A stretch of 15,850 nucleotides of DNA from Candidatus Pacearchaeota archaeon CG10_big_fil_rev_8_21_14_0_10_32_14 (GTDB lineage Archaea > Nanobdellota > Nanobdellia > Pacearchaeales > GW2011-AR1): positions 1-15,850 of the forward strand of contig PFCY01000005.1 in the NCBI GenBank assembly GCA_002763085.1. The letters are read 5' to 3'. How positions within the stretch are numbered: the first letter of the stretch is position 1; every line of letters starts with the position of its first letter. The notes under the pieces are model-generated. The model made no database searches, was not told the origin of the DNA, and saw only the letters and a program-made list of their open reading frames with translations. This document shows positions 5,927 through 12,294 of the stretch, piece by piece. The position numbers were made by a program, and so were the translations under genes.

Positions 5927-8098
5927 ATGTACAAATTTTTCATTAAAGGAGTTGTCCAAGGAGTCGGATTTAGGCCATATATTTATAATTCGTGTGTTAA
6001 AGAAGGTTTGAAAGGATATATTAAAAATATTGGTGATGGTGTTGAAGTTATTGTTAATAACAAAGAAAAATTTATTATAATATTAAAAGAGATTCCTACT
6101 TTAGCTAGAATAGATTCTTATGAAATTGAAGTAGTTGATGAAGTTTTTTATGAAGATTTTAAAATAATTGAAAGTGAAGGTGAAGGATTCAGCGAAATTC
6201 CTGCTGATTTATTTTTATGTGAAGAATGTTTAAAAGAATTAAATGAAAACGAAAATCGAAGAAACAAATATTATTTTACGACGTGTACAAATTGTGGACC
6301 AAGATTTTCCATTTCTAAAAAATCTCCATATGATAGGGTTAATACTTCTATGTCAGAATATAATATGTGTGATCTGTGTAAAAATGAATATGAAAATCCT
6401 GCGGATAGAAGATATCATGCCCAAACTATAGCTTGTATAAAATGCGGACCAAAATTAAGATTGTACATTAACGGCAATGAAGTAATTGATTCAGAAATTA
6501 AATTAATTGAAAAAGCCGTAGAGAAAATTAAGAATGGGGAGGTGATTGCTATTAAAGGTGTTGGAGGTTTTCATTTATGTTGTTTGACTAAGAATGAATC
6601 AGTAAATAATCTTAGAGGTATTACTAGAAGAAAAAATAAACCTTATGCAATAATGTGTAAAAATTATGAAATGGCATTAAAGATTGCAAATATTAATGAA
6701 AAAGAAAAAGATATACTTGAGAGTCCTCAAAGACCAATTGTGGTTTTAGATAAGAAAGATAAAAATGCATATTATGAGGTTAGTGAGCTTAATTCAATTG
6801 GAGTAATGCTTCCATATACTTCTTTACATTATTTAATATTTGATTTTATTGATGAACCACTTGTAATGACGTCTTCTAATTTTCCAGACGAACCTATAAC
6901 AAATGAAAATAAAGAACAATTTGTTGAGATTATACTGACTCATGACAGAAAAATAGAAAATTTTGTTGACGATTCTGTTATAAAAATTATTGAAGGAAAA
7001 AAATTATTTTTGCGTAGAAGTAGGGGGTTTGTTCCGCAATCTATAGAAATTAAATCAGATTGTAAAAAAACAATTCTTGCACTTGGAGCAGAAATGAGTA
7101 ATACTTTTTGTATATACAAAAACGGAAGGGCGATAGCTTCTCAATATATGGGAAATACATCCAATCTTAAATCATTTAATAATTATAAACAAAATATAAA
7201 AAAGTTTTTGGAATTTACAAACTCTAAACCGGATGTAATTTTGTGTGATAAACATCCAGAGTATAACACAACAATATCTGGAGAAGAATTAAGTAAAGAA
7301 TTAAAAGTTCCTTTAATAAAAGTCCAGCATCATATAGCTCATTCTTATTCTATTGCAAAAGAAATTAATTTTGATGATTTTACTTCGATAGTTTGTGATG
7401 GGCTTGGATATGGTAATGATGGAAATATTTGGGGAGGAGAAATATTTCTTAATGATATAAGGACTGGTCATTTAGAAGAGCAATATCAACTAGGGGGGGA
7501 TTCTGCTTCAAAAGATTCTAGAAAAATGTTATTTAGTATTTTGAGAAAAATTTTAAGTTTAGAAGAAATAAAAAAATACATAACAGATTATACTGAAAAT
7601 GAGTTAGATATTTTAGATAAACAATTAAAAGATAATTTCAATTGTCCATTGACTTCGAGTTGCGGGAGGATTCTTGATGCTACTTGTGCGTTACTTGGAT
7701 TTGGCTTTGAAAGAACATATGAAGGTAGGCAAGCAATGTTGCTTGAATCTAATTCGACGATTCCATATGATGATTTAGAGCCAGTTATAGAAGATAACAT
7801 TTTGATGACGACTCCACTTTTCGAATATTTGATTAAAAATTATGATAGAGATAAAAAAAGACTTGCAGCGACGGTTCAACTTTATTTAGCAAAAGGATTA
7901 TATGAAATTGCCAAGCGCTTTGATAAACCTATTGTCTTTGGAGGGGGATGTGCGTATAATAAAATTATGACAAAGTTTATGTTAGATCATAATGTTTATA
8001 TTAATAATAATGTTCCGGCAGGGGATGGTGGTATAAGCTTCGGACAGATTGGATATTATTTGAAACAATTAACAAATTCTGGGAACGATATTTCCTGA
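5927..8098 (+). CDS. hypF: Carbamoyltransferase HypF, [NiFe] hydrogenase maturation
   Basis: HypF uses carbamoyl phosphate and ATP to make the thiocarbamate on HypE that becomes the cyanide ligands of the NiFe site. All four modules are present in 723 residues. An acylphosphatase-like start (GVVQGVGFRPY, 8-18) is followed by two zinc fingers with exact family spacing (Cys98/101, 120/123, 148/151, 170/173). Next comes a YrdC-like domain (about 195-380; 'GVGGFHL', 'MTSSNFPDEP'). Last is a Kae1-like domain with 'VQHHIAHSYS' (about 466), 'DGLGYGNDGN' (about 488) and 'VFGGGCAYN' (about 669). The start is leaderless behind a TATA box. The 3' end overlaps the convergent hypE end by 30 bases. It is intact and of usual length. 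Confidence 0.97.
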   Translation: MYKFFIKGVVQGVGFRPYIYNSCVKEGLKGYIKNIGDGVEVIVNNKEKFIIILKEIPTLARIDSYEIEVVDEVFYEDFKIIESEGEGFSEIPADLFLCEECLKELNENENRRNKYYFTTCTNCGPRFSISKKSPYDRVNTSMSEYNMCDLCKNEYENPADRRYHAQTIACIKCGPKLRLYINGNEVIDSEIKLIEKAVEKIKNGEVIAIKGVGGFHLCCLTKNESVNNLRGITRRKNKPYAIMCKNYEMALKIANINEKEKDILESPQRPIVVLDKKDKNAYYEVSELNSIGVMLPYTSLHYLIFDFIDEPLVMTSSNFPDEPITNENKEQFVEIILTHDRKIENFVDDSVIKIIEGKKLFLRRSRGFVPQSIEIKSDCKKTILALGAEMSNTFCIYKNGRAIASQYMGNTSNLKSFNNYKQNIKKFLEFTNSKPDVILCDKHPEYNTTISGEELSKELKVPLIKVQHHIAHSYSIAKEINFDDFTSIVCDGLGYGNDGNIWGGEIFLNDIRTGHLEEQYQLGGDSASKDSRKMLFSILRKILSLEEIKKYITDYTENELDILDKQLKDNFNCPLTSSCGRILDATCALLGFGFERTYEGRQAMLLESNSTIPYDDLEPVIEDNILMTTPLFEYLIKNYDRDKKRLAATVQLYLAKGLYEIAKRFDKPIVFGGGCAYNKIMTKFMLDHNVYINNNVPAGDGGISFGQIGYYLKQLTNSGNDIS

Positions 8099-9109
8099 GG
8101 GCATTGATAAAATTTTCTTACCAAAACGAGTTTGAATTGTGACATATGGATTACCTTCTGATTCGCTAATTATCTCTCCAATTATAGAAGCTGTTTCATT
8201 ATATTTTTTTAGGATTGAAATAACTTGAGTAGAGTTTTCTTTTGAAGCGATACATATAAATCTTCCTTCACATGCTAAGTTATATACTTCTATTCCAAGT
8301 ATATCTGTCAAAGCTTGAACTTCTTTTTTTACAGGAATTAATTTTTCTTCAATAAGAAAATCTTTTTTAGAATTTTGAGCAATTTCATTAATTACAGAAG
8401 CTAAACCTCCTCGAGTAATATCTTTTGCTTTTTTTATTAGATGACGAATTGATTTTAATTCATCTATGAGCGGTTTACTATCAGAAATTATTGATGATTC
8501 TAGTTCGTATCTTTTTGAAAGGAGAGCAGCACCATGTTCTCCGATTGATCCAGAAACAATTATCTTGTCTCCAATCTCAAGAGGAAGGTCTAGGGGAAGT
8601 TTAGAGATTCCGACTCCGCTTGTATTTATTATTATGCCGTCGACAGATCCTTTTTCCATAACTTTTGTATCTCCAGTAACAATTGGAATTTTTGTTTGTG
8701 ATGATATTGATGAGATACTTTTCATGATCTTTTCTAATTTATCTTTATCGAAGCCTTCTTCAATTACTAAACTTAATGAAAGTCCAAGAGGATCAGCTCC
8801 GCTAACCACTAAGTCATTTATTGTTCCACAAACTGCAATTTTTCCAATGTCTCCTCCGGGAAAAAATTGGGGTGTGACAACATAAGAATCTGTTGTAATG
8901 AAAATAAAATCCCCACTAGGAAGCTGGAAATTTGCGGAATCGTCCAAAGAATTTTTCCAGGACGATCTATCAAAATCTTTTATTAACGATGATATAAGCA
9001 TTTGCATTTCTTTTCCGCCGCTACCCTCACTGAGTTTGACTCTTCGTGAATTTGTATCTTGATTTATTGGTGGACATTGACCTGTTAAACAATCTTCGTT
9101 TTTTTCCAT
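8069..9109 (-). CDS. hypE: HypE, carbamoyl dehydratase for cyanide ligand synthesis
   Basis: HypE receives a carbamoyl group on its C-terminal cysteine and dehydrates it with ATP to a thiocyanate, the cyanide donor. The PurM/AIR-synthase fold is clear: 'KLSEGSGGKEM' near the start, 'GDIGKIAVCGTINDLVVSGA', 'IPIVTGDTKVM' and 'ITRGGLASVINEIA'. The protein ends in the diagnostic PRIC with the reactive terminal Cys346. I start it at the ATG at 9109 (MEKNEDCLTGQ), one base after the hypD stop; the longer frame that extends to 9241 would overlap hypD and adds non-family sequence. Third gene of the hypC-hypD-hypE operon. No clear ribosome binding site precedes this start, so coupling to hypD translation is likely. 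Confidence 0.96.
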   Translation of the reverse strand: MEKNEDCLTGQCPPINQDTNSRRVKLSEGSGGKEMQMLISSLIKDFDRSSWKNSLDDSANFQLPSGDFIFITTDSYVVTPQFFPGGDIGKIAVCGTINDLVVSGADPLGLSLSLVIEEGFDKDKLEKIMKSISSISSQTKIPIVTGDTKVMEKGSVDGIIINTSGVGISKLPLDLPLEIGDKIIVSGSIGEHGAALLSKRYELESSIISDSKPLIDELKSIRHLIKKAKDITRGGLASVINEIAQNSKKDFLIEEKLIPVKKEVQALTDILGIEVYNLACEGRFICIASKENSTQVISILKKYNETASIIGEIISESEGNPYVTIQTRFGKKILSMPSGNIVPRIC

Positions 9110-9110
9110 T

Positions 9111-10124
9111 TTATGCAGAAAGACTTTTTCCGTATTTATATGCGATAGCGCATGCACCTTCTGATTCTGAAACCATGCATGCGCCCATAGGTGAAGAAGG
9201 AGTACATTCTTTTCCGAAAAATTTACATTGAACAGGTTCAATTAAACCTCTAACAATTTCACCGCATCGACATCCGTTATTTTCTGAGCTTTTTACGTCA
9301 TTGAATAAATCTTTATAGATTATTCTTGCATCAAGCTCAGGATTTATAGGAGCTAATCCAGAATTAGGAATTATTCCTATTCCCCTCCATTCAGCATCGA
9401 CAAATTTTAAATTATTTTCAATCAATTTTTTTGCGACTAGATTACCTTGAGGAAAAACAACTTCAGGATATTCATTTAAAACTTCGATTCGATTTTCTTT
9501 TATTAATTTTAATAATTCATAAGTTGCTTTAAGTAGACCTTCTGGTTTAAAACTTGAGATTACTTGAGGAACTGGTATATCTAAATTTTTCCATATTTCT
9601 GAACCAATGATAGTTGAAACGTGACCTGGATCTATGAAGCCATCAATTTTCATTTCTTTTGTTAGGACTCTCATAGCCGGAGGAATAACTTTGTGTGCAC
9701 AAAAAACTTTTATACCCTTACTTAATAAAACCGCAGTCATAGGAGTTGTTGTTTCAAAACCGACGGCAAAAAAAACTCTTTCTTTATCGTTAATTATTTG
9801 ATCAACAGAATAAATTGTTTTGACGTCGGCGCCAAGTTCCTGTGCGTCTTTAAGTGACATTTTACTTCCGGGAACATTTGTCATATCCCCATATGTTGCC
9901 ACTTTAATTCCTTTTATTGCAAGTTCAATCATACAATCTATATCGTATTGAGATGTTACACAAACTGGACAACCTGGACCAGAAATAAGTTTTATATTTT
10001 TTGGGAGGATATCTCGTATTCCATATTTCATAATTGTGTTCGTATGGCCTCCACAAACTTCCATAATCCTAACTTCTCCCATGTCCTTTGAGATCTCATT
10101 AATTTTTAGAATAATTTCATCCAT
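9111..10124 (-). CDS. hypD: HypD, Fe(CN)2CO scaffold protein
   Basis: HypD, with HypC, holds the iron while its CN and CO ligands are added. The three family signatures are present in the 337-residue product: 'MEVCGGHT' (Cys24), 'GPGCPVCVT' (Cys52, Cys55, redox pair) and 'GFETTTP'. A C-terminal [4Fe-4S] motif follows ('CRCGEI', 'QCKFFGKEC', 'GACMVSE', 'EGAC'). The frame opens further upstream at 10163, but the second ATG at 10124 is chosen. It lies one base after the hypC stop, has GGAG eight bases upstream inside the hypC end, and avoids a 38-base overlap. The same one-base spacing separates hypD from hypE. Confidence 0.95.
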   Translation of the reverse strand: MDEIILKINEISKDMGEVRIMEVCGGHTNTIMKYGIRDILPKNIKLISGPGCPVCVTSQYDIDCMIELAIKGIKVATYGDMTNVPGSKMSLKDAQELGADVKTIYSVDQIINDKERVFFAVGFETTTPMTAVLLSKGIKVFCAHKVIPPAMRVLTKEMKIDGFIDPGHVSTIIGSEIWKNLDIPVPQVISSFKPEGLLKATYELLKLIKENRIEVLNEYPEVVFPQGNLVAKKLIENNLKFVDAEWRGIGIIPNSGLAPINPELDARIIYKDLFNDVKSSENNGCRCGEIVRGLIEPVQCKFFGKECTPSSPMGACMVSESEGACAIAYKYGKSLSA

Positions 10125-10125
10125 T

Positions 10126-10365
10126 TCAAACTCCGTTTTTTGCAAGCTCGTCTTGGATTTCAATTTCTGCTAGAAGTCTGTATGTTTCTCTTGCCACTTC
10201 TTCTTCGACTTTTTGAATTGCAAACCCGACGTGAACTAAAACAAAATCATTAATATGCAAATCTTCAACGAAAGAAATGTCAGCTTCTCTTTTTATTCCA
10301 CCAAAATCAACTATAGCCTTTTTTTCTTTTATTTCAATAATCTTTCCTGGAATTGCTAAACACAT
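10126..10365 (-). CDS. hypC: HypC, hydrogenase assembly chaperone
   Basis: A 79-residue protein that starts with the diagnostic MCLAIPGKI, in which Cys2 binds the iron on its way from HypD to the large subunit. 'VDFGGIKREADISFV' and 'DFVLVHVGFAIQKV' match the small beta-barrel of the family. It is first in the hypC-hypD-hypE operon, with about 40 bases of leader after the predicted transcription start and no Shine-Dalgarno-like sequence. A palindrome around its TATA box suggests the operon is regulated. Confidence 0.96.
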   Translation of the reverse strand: MCLAIPGKIIEIKEKKAIVDFGGIKREADISFVEDLHINDFVLVHVGFAIQKVEEEVARETYRLLAEIEIQDELAKNGV

Positions 10366-10415
10366 GATAAGGAGAAGATAAGTGGGTTTTTAGTTTTTGT
10401 TAAAATAATTCTCTT

Positions 10416-10447
10416 TACTTGTTACTATATTTATAGAGTAACAAGTA
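10416..10447 (-). promoter_or_regulatory. hypCDE promoter with an 11-bp palindromic operator around the TATA box
   Basis: Perfect arms TACTTGTTACT (10416-10426) and AGTAACAAGTA (10437-10447) flank a ten-base centre which, read on the minus strand, is CTATAAATAT. That is a good archaeal TATA box about 60 bases upstream of hypC. A dimeric repressor bound to both arms would cover the TBP site. No copy of this palindrome was found at the other promoters in the window. Confidence 0.65.
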
Positions 10448-10448
10448 C

Positions 10449-10543
10449 CGGCTCCATCCCAAATTAAATTTTTTTGTGAGATTTTGTTTGTAATTTACTT
10501 GCCAAACACACAACTTCGACCACCAACCAAGACCTTACCCCTT
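10449..10543. repeat. 95-bp dispersed repeat, copy 1
   Basis: It matches positions 15756-15850 at 94 of 95 bases (only C10454 versus T15761 differs). The match begins two bases after the hypC operator palindrome. The 3' part holds CAACTTCG (10511-10518), which pairs with CGAAGTTG at 10548-10555 around a C-rich loop (GACCACCAACC...CTTACCCC). No coding frame is evident. The second copy is cut by the window end, so the true length is unknown. Confidence 0.85.
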
Positions 10544-10706
10544 AACACGAAGTTGCTCGCCCAAATCGAGTCCCAACTCGAGCCAACATTTTGAATTGAT
10601 TAGATAATTTGACAAAATGTAAACTCTCGCCCAAATACCAAACAAAATCTCTATTATAAATAAATTAATTTTTGTAATATGAGATGAAGCCACAAGTACC
10701 TAAATG
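10544..10706. other. Gene-free stretch with further stem-loops
   Basis: Beyond the repeat lie a perfect TCGAGT-CCCA-ACTCGA hairpin (10566-10581), an 8-bp inverted pair ACATTTTG (10586-10593) / CAAAATGT (10613-10620), and two copies of the word CTCGCCCAAAT (10556 and 10624). The series of stems suggests a structured element of more than 150 bases that begins inside the 95-bp repeat. No gene is seen. Confidence 0.5.
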
Positions 10707-10716
10707 TTTATAAATT
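10707..10716 (+). promoter_or_regulatory. TATA box of the hypothetical gene
   Basis: TTTATAAATT at 10707-10716 lies 30 bases before the ATA codon at 10737. The same 29-30-base spacing separates a TATA box from the start codon at hypF, the AbrB-like gene and the small membrane peptide. Confidence 0.55.
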
Positions 10717-10736
10717 ATATATTTTTCTGAATAAAA

Positions 10737-11459
10737 ATAGTTACTTCAACAAAAAATAAACCAAGAATTGTAAGAGGAAGAGTTGAATTATGGGTTCCTC
10801 ATAATGGTAAAGAAAGAGCTTTTGCTTTTCCTAGTTATGGACCTAATAATTACCAAGGTGTTGGAAAATTAATTTTAGAAGATAATCAAGATGTTTCTAC
10901 TGGAGATTATATGGCTTCTTTACTTCATTCAGCTTACTGTGATGATTCTGTTTCAAATGAACCAGAATTTAAAAATGTTAGAGAAATAATGAAAAATAGA
11001 TGGCTTTGGGTTTTTAATAGAAATTTATGGACAGATAAGGGTGTTTATGTTTCTCAGGATGATAAAGCTGTAGGAAGAAGTAAACAATTAGATATTAATG
11101 AACTTGAAAAAAAGCTTAAGGGTGGAAGAGAATTAAGTGTTGGAGGAATAAGATTTAGCCAAGATGGAAAAACAAGATATGCTCCAAAAGGTTCTTACAC
11201 ATCAGGAGATCATACTCCAGAAAGATTATCAAAAGATGGATTTATTATTGCAAGTTGTAATCAAGAAGGTGCAGAAAAATTAGGAGAAGTTTCCTCTAAA
11301 TTTAAAAATAATCCTTATTTATATAGTTTAGATATTTCAGAAAGACAAAAACCCGAATTAAGAGTGTCTGCTGTTTATGGGTACTTTGTTGGGTTCAGGT
11401 TCGATGGCGGCGGCAGGGGCGGCTGCGGCAGGGTCCATGGTTTTGGGGTATTAAAGTAA
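10737..11459 (+). CDS. Conserved-looking hypothetical protein without an ATG start
   Basis: I do not recognise the function. The frame is open from 10731, and protein-like sequence begins well before the first ATG (10911): 'PRIVRGRVELWVPHNGKERA', 'FPSYGPNNYQGVGKLILEDN'. Later segments include 'RWLWVFNRNLWT', 'LSVGGIRFSQDGKTRYAPKG' and 'SKDGFIIASCNQEGAEKLGE', and the tail is glycine-rich, ending GFGVLK. No signal peptide or membrane segment is seen. The TATA box at 10707 predicts a leaderless start at about 10737, where the codon is ATA. Reading from there gives 240 residues; from the ATG, 182. Either ATA is used as a start, or an original ATG has mutated and the gene is being lost. The body looks like a compact soluble protein. 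GC rises sharply over the last 80 bases. Confidence 0.6.
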   Translation: MVTSTKNKPRIVRGRVELWVPHNGKERAFAFPSYGPNNYQGVGKLILEDNQDVSTGDYMASLLHSAYCDDSVSNEPEFKNVREIMKNRWLWVFNRNLWTDKGVYVSQDDKAVGRSKQLDINELEKKLKGGRELSVGGIRFSQDGKTRYAPKGSYTSGDHTPERLSKDGFIIASCNQEGAEKLGEVSSKFKNNPYLYSLDISERQKPELRVSAVYGYFVGFRFDGGGRGGCGRVHGFGVLK

Positions 11460-11469
11460 ACGCCGAAGG

Positions 11470-11522
11470 CGAGCGATTTTGCGAGGAGTAAGGAGTTATA
11501 AATAATCTAGCGGGGTCGCGAG
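11470..11522 (+). repeat. 53-bp perfect inverted duplication, copy 1
   Basis: It starts eleven bases after the stop of the hypothetical gene, and its reverse complement is identical over 53 bases to 13972-14024. The match ends sharply on both sides. It contains a TATA-like TTATAAATA in its centre, and the sequence is GC-richer at both ends than its surroundings. Confidence 0.85.
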
Positions 11523-11673
11523 TAGTTCGCAAAATTTTTTATTTTTAGTTATATTTATTAATAATATCTTTCTTTATATTTAGTCTTAGTGAGGCAATGT
11601 CTATGAATCGGGCTACATGCCTGTTAATAGAACTTATCTAGTCATAAAATTCAATTGATTGGACAAAATTAAT
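11523..11673. other. Gene-free stretch with an AGGCA hairpin
   Basis: The first part may terminate the preceding gene: GCGA/TCGC (11518-11530) followed by A4T6. A bulged 8-bp stem AGGCA(A)TGT (11592-11600) / ACATGCCT (11615-11622) encloses a 14-base loop and sits in otherwise AT-rich sequence. It could be a small structured RNA. No ORF of note is present. Confidence 0.35.
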
Positions 11674-12006
11674 TTATTCAATCTCTACAATTCTTATACT
11701 GCCACCTTGGAGAATTTTAAGATCTTTTTTGTTTCGACACTGAGGACTGGAACATTCGTAAATAGCGTAGCCGTGACCTTTTTCAAGGATTGTGGCGGAG
11801 TTTTCTTTTTCACATATAGGGCAAGATATTTTATTTTTTATTTCTTTAATATAAATTTTTATTTTTGGATCAAGGTCTTTACAAGTGTCTATGATTTCTT
11901 TTCCAGAAAGTGTTGCAAGTTCTCCCACTTCTATTGTAATTGATTTTATAGCGCCAGCTTTTTTAGCTTCTTCTAAAATTCGATTACAAATTGATATTTC
12001 ATGCAT
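11674..12006 (-). CDS. hypA: HypA, nickel metallochaperone for hydrogenase maturation
   Basis: HypA delivers nickel to the large subunit, normally with the GTPase HypB. The 110-residue product begins MHEISICNRI; His2 is the nickel ligand and must be next to the N-terminus, so this start is preferred over the frame's first ATG at 12045, which would add 13 residues. 'ITIEVGELATLSGKE' is typical. The zinc site has Cys62/Cys65 (CPIC) and Cys85/Cys90 (CSSPQC); the second pair is C-x4-C instead of the common C-x2-C. The gene lies apart from hypCDE, downstream of a small membrane-peptide frame on what looks like one transcript. No hypB is present in the window. Confidence 0.92.
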   Translation of the reverse strand: MHEISICNRILEEAKKAGAIKSITIEVGELATLSGKEIIDTCKDLDPKIKIYIKEIKNKISCPICEKENSATILEKGHGYAIYECSSPQCRNKKDLKILQGGSIRIVEIE

Positions 12007-12041
12007 ATAGATTAAAGAGAAAAAAGAGTATTTAGTTTTAA

Positions 12042-12138
12042 TCATAAATTAACTTGCGCTAACAAATAAAGTCCTAATATTAGAATTACTATTGTAATAA
12101 CTATTATTTTCTTGAGGAGTGATTTTTTTTTGATTCAT
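12042..12138 (-). pseudogene. 31-residue single-pass membrane peptide, frameshifted at an A9 run
   Basis: The frame from the ATG at 12138 begins MNQKK and then meets nine A on the minus strand. With eight A it would read SLLKKIIVITIVILILGLYL and LAQVNL and stop at TGA 12042, a short lysine-headed transmembrane segment. With nine A the product is a meaningless 28-residue tail. A TATA box at 12161-12170 gives the 30-base spacing seen at the window's leaderless genes, which supports a real gene. The stop overlaps an in-frame ATG of the hypA reading frame (ATGA), and hypA has no separate promoter. Function is unknown; one-base sequencing error or slippage are the alternatives to a broken gene. 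Confidence 0.5.
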
Positions 12139-12160
12139 TTTCTATATTTGATCTATATGA

Positions 12161-12170
12161 TTTATAAATA
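12161..12170 (-). promoter_or_regulatory. TATA box for the membrane peptide and hypA
   Basis: The minus strand reads TATTTATAAA here, with TTTATAAATC beginning 30 bases before the ATG at 12138. No other TATA box is seen closer to hypA, so both frames probably share this promoter. Confidence 0.5.
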
Positions 12171-12251
12171 ATTCCTTCATTGATAAATTATGAAAACAGT
12201 AAGAAGAAAGTAATTATTTAAAATGATTAAAATGTGGGAATTGCGGTAACA

Positions 12252-12290
12252 TTTATAAGTAATATTATATTATAATTTTCATTAAAGAGG
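12252..12290 (+). promoter_or_regulatory. korA promoter and ribosome binding site
   Basis: TTTATAA at 12252-12258, preceded by the BRE-like CGGTAACA, is followed by AGAGG (12286-12290) four bases before the ATG at 12295. Unlike hypF, this gene has a short leader with a Shine-Dalgarno site. Confidence 0.6.
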
Positions 12291-12294
12291 AAAA

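Noticed and set aside
8466..8885. 139-codon plus-strand frame inside hypE
   Set aside because: It is antisense to a clear HypE and has no family features of its own.
9110..9241. Longer hypE start at 9241
   Set aside because: It would overlap hypD by about 130 bases and adds residues unlike any HypE. The ATG at 9109 sits one base after the hypD stop, the same spacing as hypC-hypD.
10125..10163. Longer hypD start at 10163
   Set aside because: The ATG at 10124 has GGAG at the right distance and clean spacing from hypC; the extension adds non-family residues.
11383..11457. Alternative Gly/Ala-rich frame at the end of the hypothetical gene (MGTLLGSGSMAAAGAAAAGS)
   Set aside because: It looks like a hydrophobic C-terminus, which suggested a frameshift, but the original frame also ends plausibly (GFGVLK). 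There is no homopolymer or other reason to join the frames.
12007..12045. Longer hypA start at 12045
   Set aside because: HypA needs His2 beside the N-terminus for nickel binding, so MHEIS at 12006 is the functional start.
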